Shown here in pieces: positions 34,861-43,201 of a stretch of DNA of 64,000 nt. The notes beneath the pieces are model-generated. The model saw only the letters and a program-made list of their open reading frames with translations, ran no database searches and was not told where the DNA came from. A program made the position numbers and the translations under genes. The DNA comes from Gemmatimonadaceae bacterium (lineage in GTDB: Bacteria > Gemmatimonadota > Gemmatimonadetes > Gemmatimonadales > Gemmatimonadaceae): contig JAICWO010000009.1 in assembly GCA_025934775.1 (NCBI GenBank), positions 62,001 through 126,000 on the forward strand, read 5' to 3'. Numbering within the stretch: the stretch's first letter is position 1; each line of letters starts with the position of its first letter.

Positions 34861-35820
34861 ATGAATTTTGTCATTTCTAGTGCTCGCACCGGGTCGAAGC
34901 ATCGCCTGTCCGCCGGGAGGCGTGCGGTCTCGCTCGGGATGACAGCGGTCGCGCTGCTCGCGCTGTGTTTCCTATCCGCACCGCTCCATGCACAGCGCCG
35001 CGCGACGCCCGACTCGGCGGTGTTCGCGCGGGCGCGGCAGCTCGTGTTGAGCGGAAACGGCGCCGCGGGACGCTTGCTCGTCGATTCGGTGCTCGCGGCG
35101 ACGCCGGAACACACGCCCTCATACGCCGAAGCGCTGTACTGGCGTGCGTCGTTGGCCGCCTCGAGCACCGACGCCGAGGACGATTATCGGCGCCTCGTCG
35201 TCGAGTATCCGCTCTCGCCGCGCAGCGGCGATGCGCTGCTCGCGCTTGCCCAGCTCGAGGTAGCGCGCGGAGACCGCGCGTCGGCCGCGACGCACCTCGA
35301 GCGCTTCCTGCTCGAGAACCCCAACAGTCCCGACCGCGCACGCGCGAACTTGCTCCTGGTGCGCACGCTGTTCGAGCTGAACGATCTGCCGCGCGGATGC
35401 GCCGCCCTCACGCGCGCGCTCGGCGAGGTGCCCTCTGACGAGGTCGAGCAGCATAACCAGCTCGCGTACTACACGCCGCGGTGCGTGGCGCGCGACGCGA
35501 GTCCTGGCGGAAATCTGCCGCTGCCGCGCGACCGCGCGACGGCAGCGCGCGATTCCGCGCGGCAGGATTCCATCGCCAGGGCGCAGCGCGGGAAGTACAC
35601 CCTGCAGATCGCCGCGTACAAATCGCGCGCCGAGGCCGATCGGCTCGTCAAGAAGCTCGCGGCGCGCAAGATCGACGCGCGCGTGGTCTCGGGGACCCGA
35701 ATCTACCGCGTGCGTGTCGGACGGTACGAGACGCGCGCCGCGGCGGCCGCGGCGGCCAAGCAGCTCCGGGCGAGGAAGATCGACGCCTTTGTTACCGAGA
35801 TCGGCGCCGACGACACGTGA
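34861..35820 (+). CDS. Exported SPOR-domain protein with tetratricopeptide-like repeats
   Basis: 319 residues. The N-terminus has a hydrophobic stretch, MTAVALLALCFLSAPLHAQ, that is a good signal peptide with cleavage after HAQ. The true start may be the internal ATG at 34939 rather than 34861, because the bases between them belong to a dispersed repeat. The middle has TPR-like segments (ALYWRASLAASSTDAEDDYR). The C-terminal 75 residues are a SPOR domain (KYTLQIAAYKSRAEADRLVK). SPOR domains bind denuded septal peptidoglycan, so a cell-division or envelope role is likely. Its stop is 5 bases before mutS. Confidence 0.85.
   Translation: MNFVISSARTGSKHRLSAGRRAVSLGMTAVALLALCFLSAPLHAQRRATPDSAVFARARQLVLSGNGAAGRLLVDSVLAATPEHTPSYAEALYWRASLAASSTDAEDDYRRLVVEYPLSPRSGDALLALAQLEVARGDRASAATHLERFLLENPNSPDRARANLLLVRTLFELNDLPRGCAALTRALGEVPSDEVEQHNQLAYYTPRCVARDASPGGNLPLPRDRATAARDSARQDSIARAQRGKYTLQIAAYKSRAEADRLVKKLAARKIDARVVSGTRIYRVRVGRYETRAAAAAAAKQLRARKIDAFVTEIGADDT
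34869..34944 (+). repeat. Dispersed palindromic repeat, full-length copy
   Basis: A 76-base element with ends TGTCAT and ATGACA in inverted orientation and internal GCTCGC/CGCTCGGG blocks. It belongs to the same family as the copies at 43891-43919 and 58504-58547, which share the right end GCTCGGGATGAC. It lies over the start of the SPOR gene and supplies the codons for the beginning of its signal peptide. Confidence 0.7.
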
Positions 35821-35825
35821 GCACG

Positions 35826-38432
35826 ATGACGCAGACGCAGCTCATGCAGCAGTACCGGGAGATCAAGGGTCGCCATCAGAACGCGATCCTGTTCTTTCGC
35901 ATGGGCGAGTTTTATGAGATGTTTTATGAGGATGCCGAAACAGCGTCCCGCGTCCTCGGCCTGACGCTCACCGCGCGCAACAACGGCGCCGCGTCCGAGG
36001 TGCCGCTGGCCGGCGTGCCCGTGAAAGCCGCCGGCGATTACGTCCGCCGGCTCGTGCAGCAGGGGTTCCGCGTCGCGATCTGCGAGCAGGTCGAGGACCC
36101 GAAGCTCGCGAAGGGTGTCGTGCGGCGCGAAGTGATCGAAACGGTCACGCCCGGCGTCGCGTTCTCCGACGACTTGCTCGATGGCGCGCGCAACAACTTC
36201 ATCTGCGCCATGACCGCGCGCGACGCAATGATCGGCATCTCGGCGGCCGACGTGTCGACGGGCGAGGTGCGGCTGATTCTCACGTCGCCCACGGAAGTCG
36301 ATCCGATTTTCGCGCGGCTCGCGCCCCGGGAGATTCTCGTCGCGACCGGATCGAACATCGCGCTTCCCGCGTCGCGCAACGAAGCCCTCATCACCGAACG
36401 CGAAAGCTGGGAGTTCGACGAGCCGCTCGCGCGCGACGATCTCGCGCGGCAGTACGGCGTGCTCTCGCTCGACGGGCTCGGCATCGACGCCGCGGACGGG
36501 CCGGCAGTCTCCGCCGCGGGTGCGCTGCTCCGCTATCTTCGCGAGCTGCAGCCAAGCGGACTGCCACAGCTCGCGCGTCCGATCATCGAGCGTCCCGGCG
36601 GCGTCATGCCGCTCGATGAAATGACGCGGCGCAATCTCGAGCTCGTCGAGTCGCTGCGCGGCGGCGGCTCGGAAGGAACGCTGCTCTCGGTGCTCGATCG
36701 AACGAGTACGCCCATGGGCGCCCGGCTGCTCAGACAGTGGATCCTCGCGCCCCTCACCGATCGCGCGGCGATCGACGCCCGGCTCGACGCGGTCGCGCGT
36801 CTCGCGACCGACGTCGTCACCCGTGAAGCGATGCGCGACGCGCTCGAGAGCGTGCGCGACGTGGAACGTCTCGCGGCCAAAGCGGCGTCCGGCAGAAGCG
36901 CGCCGCGCGAGCTCCGTGCCCTCGGCGACTCGTTGCGCGCCCTGCCGTTCGTGGCGGCGGCGCTCGAACGCGTGGCGAGCGCAGGGCGACTCGGCGAGAT
37001 CCACGCCGGGTGGGACGGTGCCGCCGAGCTGTCTGCCTCGATTTGCGCCACGCTCGTGGATCGTCCGCCGCTCGCGATCGGCGACGAGCCGACGATCGCG
37101 TCCGGCGTGAACGCCGATCTCGACGCCCTTCGAGAGCTGCGCGACGGCGGGAAGGATGCGATCGCGCGCATTCAATCCGAGGAACGTGCGCGCACGGGTA
37201 TCACGTCGCTCAAGGTCGGCTTCAACAAAGTCTTTGGGTACTACATCGAGGTCACGAAGTCGAATCTGCATCTCGTGCCGACGGACTATCAGCGGCGGCA
37301 GACCGTGACGACCGGCGAGCGCTTCGTCACGCCGGCGCTCAAGGAGCACGAGGAGCGTGTGCTCACGGCGGCGGAGCGGATCGAGACCTGCGAGCGCGAG
37401 CTGTTCGACGCGCTTCGCGCGCGCGCCGGAGCGGAGATCGCTCGGCTTCAGCGCATCGCGCGCGCGATCGCCGAGCTGGATGTGCTGAGCACACTTGCGG
37501 ACGTCGCTGCGCGCGAGGGGTACGTGCGCCCCACGATCGCCGACACGTACGACCTCGAAATCGTCGCCGGGCGCCATCCGGTCGTCGAGCGGATGATGCC
37601 GCGCGACAAGTTCATCCCGAACGATCTCACGCTCGCGCGCGACGCGCGGATGATCATCCTCACCGGTCCGAACATGGCCGGCAAGTCGACGGTGCTGCGT
37701 CAGATCGGATTGATCGCCTTGATGGCGCAGATGGGAAGCTTCGTGCCGGCGAGCTCGGCGCGCGTTGGCGTGATCGATCGCATCTTCACGCGGGTGGGGG
37801 CGAGCGACAATCTCGTGCGCGGGCAATCGACGTTCATGGTGGAGATGTCGGAGACGAGCGCGATCCTGCACACCGCGAGCGCGAACAGTCTCGTGCTGCT
37901 CGACGAGATCGGGCGGGGCACGGCGACGTACGACGGCGTCTCGATCGCGTGGGCGGTGAGCGAGCACCTGCACGAGCAGGTCGGCTGCAAGACGGTGTTC
38001 GCGACGCACTATCACGAGCTCACGCAGCTCGCCGACGAATTAGTAGCACTTCGGAACTATAACGTCGCGGTGCGCGAGGCCGGCGATCAGATCCTCTTTC
38101 TGCACCGGCTGCAGCCCGGGGGCGCCGATCGGTCGTATGGCATCGAGGTCGGCCGACTCGCGGGACTACCGAACGCGGTGATCGCCCGCGCGCGAGAGAT
38201 CCTGATGATTCTCGAGGGGGAGCAGCTCGCGACGCATGCCGGGCGCGGCCGTACTCTTCCCGCAGAATCGACCTCTGCCTCGCGGCAGAACGACGAGGAG
38301 CAACTGGGATTTTTCGCGGTCACGCACCCGCTCGTCGAGCGGCTCGCGTCGATCGAGCCCAACGAGATGACGCCGATCCAGGCGCTGGCGATGCTCGCGA
38401 TGCTCTCCGACGAAGCGAGACGCAGCCGGTAG
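35826..38432 (+). CDS. mutS: DNA mismatch repair protein MutS
   Basis: 868 residues. The mismatch-sensing motif FRMGEFYEMFYED (Phe-x-Glu) is at the N-terminus. The ATPase has Walker A TGPNMAGKSTVLRQ, Walker B LLDEIGRGT and the signature VRGQSTFMVEMSE. The C-terminus (LSDEARRSR) is short, without an extended tetramerisation domain. It recognises mispairs and recruits MutL (not seen here). A GTG 9 bases upstream is an alternative start that would overlap the SPOR stop. An 8-bp GC hairpin (38432-38454) without T tract lies at the stop codon. Confidence 0.97.
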   Translation: MTQTQLMQQYREIKGRHQNAILFFRMGEFYEMFYEDAETASRVLGLTLTARNNGAASEVPLAGVPVKAAGDYVRRLVQQGFRVAICEQVEDPKLAKGVVRREVIETVTPGVAFSDDLLDGARNNFICAMTARDAMIGISAADVSTGEVRLILTSPTEVDPIFARLAPREILVATGSNIALPASRNEALITERESWEFDEPLARDDLARQYGVLSLDGLGIDAADGPAVSAAGALLRYLRELQPSGLPQLARPIIERPGGVMPLDEMTRRNLELVESLRGGGSEGTLLSVLDRTSTPMGARLLRQWILAPLTDRAAIDARLDAVARLATDVVTREAMRDALESVRDVERLAAKAASGRSAPRELRALGDSLRALPFVAAALERVASAGRLGEIHAGWDGAAELSASICATLVDRPPLAIGDEPTIASGVNADLDALRELRDGGKDAIARIQSEERARTGITSLKVGFNKVFGYYIEVTKSNLHLVPTDYQRRQTVTTGERFVTPALKEHEERVLTAAERIETCERELFDALRARAGAEIARLQRIARAIAELDVLSTLADVAAREGYVRPTIADTYDLEIVAGRHPVVERMMPRDKFIPNDLTLARDARMIILTGPNMAGKSTVLRQIGLIALMAQMGSFVPASSARVGVIDRIFTRVGASDNLVRGQSTFMVEMSETSAILHTASANSLVLLDEIGRGTATYDGVSIAWAVSEHLHEQVGCKTVFATHYHELTQLADELVALRNYNVAVREAGDQILFLHRLQPGGADRSYGIEVGRLAGLPNAVIARAREILMILEGEQLATHAGRGRTLPAESTSASRQNDEEQLGFFAVTHPLVERLASIEPNEMTPIQALAMLAMLSDEARRSR

Positions 38433-38479
38433 CGCCGCGCGTCCATCGCGGCGCACGGGCGGCAGTCTTACATTACGCC

Positions 38480-38902
38480 ATGCTTCGCTCGGTCCCGCCC
38501 ACGGCGCTGATGGTGCTCGCGATCGCCGGGTGCGGACGCGACGAGGCGAAGCCGAACGCGCGGCCGCGCGACGCCGGGCCCAAGCCCGACGAGCCTCCCG
38601 CGCTGGTGACGTCGGATCTGCCGTTCCGCTACCCGGCTGCGCTGTACGCAAGGCGCGCCCAGGGCAACGTGATGCTCCGCCTGTTCATCGATCGGGACGG
38701 GCACGTGGTGCCCGAGTCGACGCGGATCGACGAGCCGAGCCCGTTCGCCGCGTTCGACAGCGCGGCAGTGCGCGGATCGGAGTCGTTGCGCTTCGTCCCC
38801 GCGAAGCTGCACGGGGAGCCGATTCCGGTCGCCGTGTTGTTTCCCGTCTACTTCCGGCACCCCGAGGCCAAACCGCTTCCGGGGGATACGGTGTTGAGAT
38901 GA
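38480..38902 (+). CDS. Lipoprotein with TonB C-terminal domain
   Basis: 140 residues. The signal ALMVLAIAGC is a lipobox, followed by an acidic/proline linker and a TonB-C-like domain: FRYPAALYARRAQGNVMLRL, then DRDGHVV, SLRFVPAKLHGEPI. Normal TonB is anchored by an N-terminal helix and driven by ExbBD. This one is a lipoprotein and has no ExbBD beside it, so it is more likely a structural or periplasmic relative. Energy transduction is doubtful. A palindromic repeat follows it. Confidence 0.8.
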   Translation: MLRSVPPTALMVLAIAGCGRDEAKPNARPRDAGPKPDEPPALVTSDLPFRYPAALYARRAQGNVMLRLFIDRDGHVVPESTRIDEPSPFAAFDSAAVRGSESLRFVPAKLHGEPIPVAVLFPVYFRHPEAKPLPGDTVLR

Positions 38903-38903
38903 A

Positions 38904-38968
38904 GCGGAGGTTGGAGGCTGGCAGGAGCGGTTCAGCCAACCCCAAGTCTCCAATCTCCAGCCTCTCGC
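38904..38968. repeat. Palindromic repeat, family with AGAGGCTGGAG / GGCTGAAC blocks
   Basis: Read on the minus strand: GAGAGGCTGGAGATTGGAG, then GGCTGAACC, a short GC centre and CAGCCTCCAACCTCC. The second copy at 43078-43165 shares the same block order. Both lie directly after a gene stop on the plus strand, so they may act as transcript ends or processing signals. Confidence 0.55.
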
Positions 38969-39001
38969 AATTGATACCAGAACACCAATGATGATTATCG
39001 T

Positions 39002-40399
39002 ATGACACGCAACCGCCGCCCCTACGCCACCGTCCTCGAGACCATCGGGTGGACGCCGATGATCCGTCTCAACAAAGTGACGCGCGGCATTCGCACGCCG
39101 GTCTTCGCGAAAGCCGAATTCTTCAATCCCGGCGGCTCGATCAAGGATCGCATCGGCGGCCCGATCATCGAGCGGGCGGAGCGCGAGGGGCATCTCAAGC
39201 CGGGCGGCACGGTCGTCGAAGGGACGAGCGGCAACACCGGCGTTGGCCTCGCGATCGCGGCGGCGCTCAAGGGCTACAAGTGCATCTTCACCATGCCGGA
39301 CAAGATGTCGCAGGAGAAGGTGCGGCTGCTCAAGGCATTCGGCGCCGAGGTCATCGTCACGCCCACAGCGGTGCCGCCGGACCATCCGGACAACTACGTG
39401 ATGATGGCGAAGCGCATTGCGCACGAGACGCCGAACGCGATTCTCGCCAATCAGTTCTACAACGACGCGAATCCCCAGGCGCACTACGAGAGCACCGGCC
39501 CCGAGATCTGGGAGCAGACGGAGGGGAAGGTCACGCACTTCATCTATGCCGCCGGCACCGGCGGCACGATCACCGGCGTGGGGCGCTATTTAAAGGAGAA
39601 GAATCCTAAAATTCAGATAATCGCCGGCGACCCGGTGGGATCGATTCTCGCCGAGATGTGGCGCAGCAAGGGCGAGAGCAAGCCGGAGGGCGTGCCGTAC
39701 AAGATCGAAGGCATCGGGCAGGACAAGGTGCCGGGCACGCTCGACATGGGACTCATCGACGACTTCATGACGGTGAGTGACAAGGAAGCGTTCGCGATGG
39801 CGCGGCGACTCACGCGTGAAGAGGGCCTGTTCGTCGGCGGCTCGAGCGGCTTGATCACGCACGTCGCGCTCCACGTCGCGCGCCGCGCCGACGATCCGAA
39901 CGCGCTCGTCGTCGCCGCGCTTCCGGACACCGGCGAGCGGTATCTGTCCAAGCTTTACAACGACGAGTGGATGCGCGAGAACCAGTTGCTCGACTCCGAC
40001 CGCACGACGCTCGAGCTGGTGCTCGAGAACAAGTCGCGCCACGACGGCGATACGCCCGAGATCGTGAGCGTCGCGCCGGGAGCAACCGTGCGACAGGCGC
40101 TCAGGCTCATGTCGCAGCACGACGTGTCGCAGCTTCCGGTGATGGACGGCTCCAACTGCGTCGGCTCGGTGAGCGACTGGTCGCTCTCCGCGAAGAGCCT
40201 CGAGGATACCAAGGTGCTCGATGCGATCGTTGGGCAGGTGATGGACGGACCGTTCCCCGTCGTCGACGTAGGGCAGCCGGTGGACAGCGTGGCCAAGCTG
40301 CTCTCCAAGTCGAACCCCGCGGTGCTCGTGCGCGGCAACGGCTCGGTGCAAGGCATCGTCACCCGCTCCGACATGCTGAACTACTTGATGGCGAGGTAG
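39002..40399 (+). CDS. Cystathionine beta-synthase-like PLP enzyme with CBS domain pair
   Basis: 465 residues. The N-terminal 320 residues are a fold-type II PLP enzyme: lysine 48 in FNPGGSIKDRI, phosphate loop GTSGNTGVGLA and GTGGTITGVGRYLKE. The C-terminal 120 residues form two CBS motifs (VRQALRLMSQHDVSQLPVMD, then VAKLLSKSNPAVLVRG), which in such enzymes bind adenosine ligands. It condenses serine (or O-acetylserine) with homocysteine or sulfide; the CBS pair favours cystathionine synthesis. The ddl gene starts 6 bases after the stop. GGSSG is present near residue 280. Confidence 0.9.
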   Translation: MTRNRRPYATVLETIGWTPMIRLNKVTRGIRTPVFAKAEFFNPGGSIKDRIGGPIIERAEREGHLKPGGTVVEGTSGNTGVGLAIAAALKGYKCIFTMPDKMSQEKVRLLKAFGAEVIVTPTAVPPDHPDNYVMMAKRIAHETPNAILANQFYNDANPQAHYESTGPEIWEQTEGKVTHFIYAAGTGGTITGVGRYLKEKNPKIQIIAGDPVGSILAEMWRSKGESKPEGVPYKIEGIGQDKVPGTLDMGLIDDFMTVSDKEAFAMARRLTREEGLFVGGSSGLITHVALHVARRADDPNALVVAALPDTGERYLSKLYNDEWMRENQLLDSDRTTLELVLENKSRHDGDTPEIVSVAPGATVRQALRLMSQHDVSQLPVMDGSNCVGSVSDWSLSAKSLEDTKVLDAIVGQVMDGPFPVVDVGQPVDSVAKLLSKSNPAVLVRGNGSVQGIVTRSDMLNYLMAR

Positions 40400-40405
40400 G
40401 ACCTC

Positions 40406-41422
40406 ATGCGCATCACGGTCTTGATGGGTGGCACCTCGTCGGAGCGGGACGTGTCGCTGGCGACGGGGATTCGGTGCGGCCGCGCGCTCGAGCAGGTGGG
40501 GCACTCGTTGACGTACGTCGATCCCGCGCGCGGCGCAATGAGCGACGATGACCTGCGCCGCCTCTCGAGCGGAGTCGTGGTGCAGACGGCGCCGCCGTCG
40601 GAAGAGAAGCTGCGTCAGATGGCGCGCGAGGCGCTTCCCCGCCTGGCGACCAATCTTCCGCGCGGCAGCGACACCGACGTGGTGTTCCTCGGCCTGCACG
40701 GCGGGTATGGCGAGGACGGGACGATCCAGGCGTTGCTCGATCTCTCGGGCGTGCCGTACACGGGCAGCGGGCATTTGGGCAGCGCGCTCGCGATGGACAA
40801 GGACGTCTCCAAGCAGTTGTTCATGCAGAACGGCGTCTCAACCGCGGAGTGGCTCATGGCGCCGGCCAGCGAGAACGAAGTCGGTGTGCGGCTTGGATTT
40901 CCGGTGATCGTGAAGCCATCGAAGCAGGGGTCGACCGTGGGGTTGTCGATCGTGCGCGAGCCGGCACGGTTGCGGGCGGCGGTCGATGAAGCGTTTCAGT
41001 TCGACGACGAGGTGATGATCGAGCGCTACATCGCTGGGCGCGAGCTGACCGTAGGGATGTTGGGAGGCGAGGCGCTGCCGGTTGGCGAAATCCTTCCGAA
41101 GCACGAGATTTATGACTACGAGTGCAAGTACACGGCGGGAATGGCGACCGAAGTCTTTCCCGCCGAGCTCTCGGCCGATGAAACGGCGCGCGTGCAGCAC
41201 GAGGCGCGCAAAGCGTTTCGCGCGCTGAAACTGGGAGGGTGCGCGCGAATCGATTTCCGCATGGCGGCCGACGGAACGTTCTACTGTCTCGAGGCGAACA
41301 CGCTTCCCGGGATGACGCAGACGAGTCTCGTACCACAGGCGGCGGCGGCAGCGGGGATCGAGTTTTCGGAGCTGTGCGACCGGATCGTTCGGCTGGCCGT
41401 CGAGACGCGCGGAGGATTGTGA
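40406..41422 (+). CDS. ddl: D-alanine--D-alanine ligase
   Basis: 338 residues. ATP-grasp signatures are intact: HGGYGEDGTIQALLDLSGVP then YTGSG, VIVKPSKQGSTVG, and the catalytic end LEANTLPGMTQTSLVP. It makes the D-Ala-D-Ala dipeptide for peptidoglycan in the cytoplasm. The start MRITVLMGGTSSERDVSL is typical, 6 bases after the previous gene. The stop shares bases with the start of the QueE-like gene, an unexpected neighbour that looks translationally coupled. Confidence 0.96.
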   Translation: MRITVLMGGTSSERDVSLATGIRCGRALEQVGHSLTYVDPARGAMSDDDLRRLSSGVVVQTAPPSEEKLRQMAREALPRLATNLPRGSDTDVVFLGLHGGYGEDGTIQALLDLSGVPYTGSGHLGSALAMDKDVSKQLFMQNGVSTAEWLMAPASENEVGVRLGFPVIVKPSKQGSTVGLSIVREPARLRAAVDEAFQFDDEVMIERYIAGRELTVGMLGGEALPVGEILPKHEIYDYECKYTAGMATEVFPAELSADETARVQHEARKAFRALKLGGCARIDFRMAADGTFYCLEANTLPGMTQTSLVPQAAAAAGIEFSELCDRIVRLAVETRGGL

Positions 41423-42084
41423 TGCTGCACGCTGGGGGAGGGGGACCGACGGCGGCGCTCGCGGGAATTCCCGCGGGGCTGCAGGCGCAGGGTGTTTGGG
41501 CGGGGCGGCGTCAGCTCTTCGTGCGCTTTGCCGCCGAGGCCGAAACGGCCACGATGTACACGGCCGACGCGCTCGCGAACGAGATCAAGCGGAGCACGGC
41601 GCGCTCCTCGTTCCACTCGATCTCGATCTCCGGGCGCGACCCACTCGCCAATGTCGAATACCTCTGTGCGGCCTTCGACAAGATTGGCGACTCGTTGCCG
41701 GCGATGCTCGACTGCGACGGACAGCGACCGAACGAGATTGGGATGTTGAACGGTGTGCTGACGCTCGTCCAGGTGACACTCGACGGTCCAATGCTCGAGT
41801 CGCACGCGGAACGCGCGTGCCAGACGCTCAAAGTCTCGTCGGACGCGGAATTGCAGCACGCGCTGGCGATCAACGTGGACGAGCGCACGACGGACGCGCA
41901 GCTCCTCCGCACGATCGAGCGCGCGCATGGCGCGAGCGATCGGACACAGATCGTGGTGCATCCGAGCGCCGGGACGCCACTCGACCGCGATCGCCGGTGG
42001 ATCACGCTCTTCGAGCGCGCGGGCGCGCTGCACGGGGACATTCGGCTCGTGATCAGACTTCCCGCCCCCACGGGAATGCGTTGA
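41422..42084 (+). CDS. Radical-SAM QueE-like protein lacking the iron-sulfur cysteines (probable pseudoenzyme)
   Basis: 220 residues from ATG 41422, which overlaps the ddl stop. The pattern GIPAGLQAQGVWAGRRQLFV parallels the start of 7-carboxy-7-deazaguanine synthases (SIQGEGVWAGRxQVFVRFAGC). HSISISGRDPLANVEYL parallels HSVSLTGGEPL, LDCDGQRPNEI parallels LETNGTLP, and VQVTLDGPMLESH parallels the next strand. But the CxxxCxxC cluster motif is replaced by AAEAETATMYT (residues 37-47) and the SAM-binding GGEP by GRDP. The three cysteines present (82, 98, 133) are not in a cluster motif. It therefore cannot be a normal radical SAM enzyme. The homology call is by eye. queF lies 1.3 kb downstream. 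Confidence 0.7.
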   Translation: MLHAGGGGPTAALAGIPAGLQAQGVWAGRRQLFVRFAAEAETATMYTADALANEIKRSTARSSFHSISISGRDPLANVEYLCAAFDKIGDSLPAMLDCDGQRPNEIGMLNGVLTLVQVTLDGPMLESHAERACQTLKVSSDAELQHALAINVDERTTDAQLLRTIERAHGASDRTQIVVHPSAGTPLDRDRRWITLFERAGALHGDIRLVIRLPAPTGMR

Positions 42085-42176
42085 GGTCGCCAGGGTGACG
42101 GGAACAGCCGTGCCGCAGTCGTGTTACTAGGAATAATTTCTACTGAGCAAATCAAGCCGTCCTCCTCATAGCAGTC

Positions 42177-43070
42177 ATGTCGCAACCGGCAACATACGAG
42201 CACGACACACCGAGACTGACCACCGCCGTGCAGGTCCTCATCGCGATGAACGTCGCGGTGATGTTCGTGCAGTTCGTGGTCTACGAGCAGTTCTCGAGTG
42301 CCCTCGCGTTCGACTATCACGCGCTGCCGGTGAAGCCGTGGACGGTCGTGACATACATGTTCGCGCACGTCGGGCTCTGGCACCTGCTCGCGAACATGTA
42401 CGTGCTCTCGCTCTTCGGTCCGCGGCTCGAGCAGATGTGGGGCGCGAAGAAGTTCAGTTGGTTCTATCTCGCGTGCGGCTTGGGCGGCGTGCTGTTCGAG
42501 CTGTTGTTCATTCGCGCGGGGATCTTGATCGGCGCGTCGGCCGCCGTGTTCGGCGTCATGACCGCGTACGCGATGCAGTGGCCCGACGAAGAGATCTATC
42601 TGATGTTCGTGCTGCCGATGCGCGTGCGCACGCTCGCGGTGGGTCTCTTCGTCTTCAATCTCGTGATGGGCATCATGGCGACGACGGACGGCACCAACAT
42701 CGCGTACTTCGCGCACGTGGGCGGCGTGCTCGCCGCGTACATGCTCGTTCGCATGTCGGCCTCGCCGGGCATCGATCAGGTGAGGCAGCGCGTGGCGAAT
42801 CTGCCCGACGCGGACGAACCGCCGCGCGCGATTCCGCGCAGCATGCCGCGGCGCGAACGCGGCGACGAAGTCGATGACATCGTGGCGAAGAGCAAGGCGA
42901 TCGTCGCCAAGCGCGTGAGCTCGCTCGCGCAACGATCCAGCCGGCGCGAGGCCAAGGCCGAGGAGCTCAACCGCGTGCTCGACAAAATCTCCGAGCAGGG
43001 TCTCGACAGTCTCACGAGTGACGAGCGGAAGATCCTCGAGGAGATGTCGAAGAAGTTGAGAAACGACTGA
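42177..43070 (+). CDS. Rhomboid intramembrane serine protease
   Basis: 297 residues with six hydrophobic segments in the first 190. The catalytic dyad is Ser121 in IGASAAVFG and His180 in YFAHVGG, with the conserved HLLANMYVLSLFGP loop upstream. The C-terminal 110 residues are charged and cytosolic and end in a helical tail (LDKISEQGLDSLTSDERKIL) that is a known extension in some bacterial rhomboids. It cleaves membrane proteins within or beside the bilayer. Substrates are unknown. It starts 92 bases after the QueE-like gene. Confidence 0.92.
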   Translation: MSQPATYEHDTPRLTTAVQVLIAMNVAVMFVQFVVYEQFSSALAFDYHALPVKPWTVVTYMFAHVGLWHLLANMYVLSLFGPRLEQMWGAKKFSWFYLACGLGGVLFELLFIRAGILIGASAAVFGVMTAYAMQWPDEEIYLMFVLPMRVRTLAVGLFVFNLVMGIMATTDGTNIAYFAHVGGVLAAYMLVRMSASPGIDQVRQRVANLPDADEPPRAIPRSMPRRERGDEVDDIVAKSKAIVAKRVSSLAQRSSRREAKAEELNRVLDKISEQGLDSLTSDERKILEEMSKKLRND

Positions 43071-43077
43071 GAGCGGC

Positions 43078-43165
43078 AGAGGCTGGAGGTGGAGGTTAGA
43101 GATGAGAGACGGCTGAACGCGCGCGCTTTCAGCCGTCTCTCATCTCCACTCTCCACTCTCCGCCG
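43078..43165. repeat. Palindromic repeat with an 18-bp perfect hairpin after the rhomboid gene
   Basis: GAGATGAGAGACGGCTGA (43100-43117) and its exact complement (43130-43147) flank a 12-base loop of alternating C and G. Outside the core, imperfect pairing of GGAGGTGGAGG with CTCTCCACTCTCC extends the stem. No T run follows, so it is not a classical terminator, but it would strongly fold in RNA and could protect the rhomboid mRNA 3' end. The same family occurs at 38904-38968. Confidence 0.7.
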
Positions 43166-43167
43166 CA

Positions 43168-43201
43168 AAAAAAAGAGCCCCCCGGGCTATGCCGGGGGGC
43201 G
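43168..43201 (-). terminator. Strong rho-independent terminator on the minus strand
   Basis: On the minus strand, GCCCCCCGG, a 6-base loop, CCGGGGGGC, then TCTTTTTTTT (eight T, 43175-43168). The T run exists only in this direction, so it terminates a minus-strand transcript although both neighbouring genes are on the plus strand. Confidence 0.8.

Noticed and set aside
35703-38015. A 770-codon minus-strand frame across mutS
   Set aside because: Antisense to mutS, Arg/His-rich composition and no domain; a shadow.
38432-38454. 8-bp GC hairpin at the end of mutS as terminator
   Set aside because: No T tract follows; noted in the mutS entry only.
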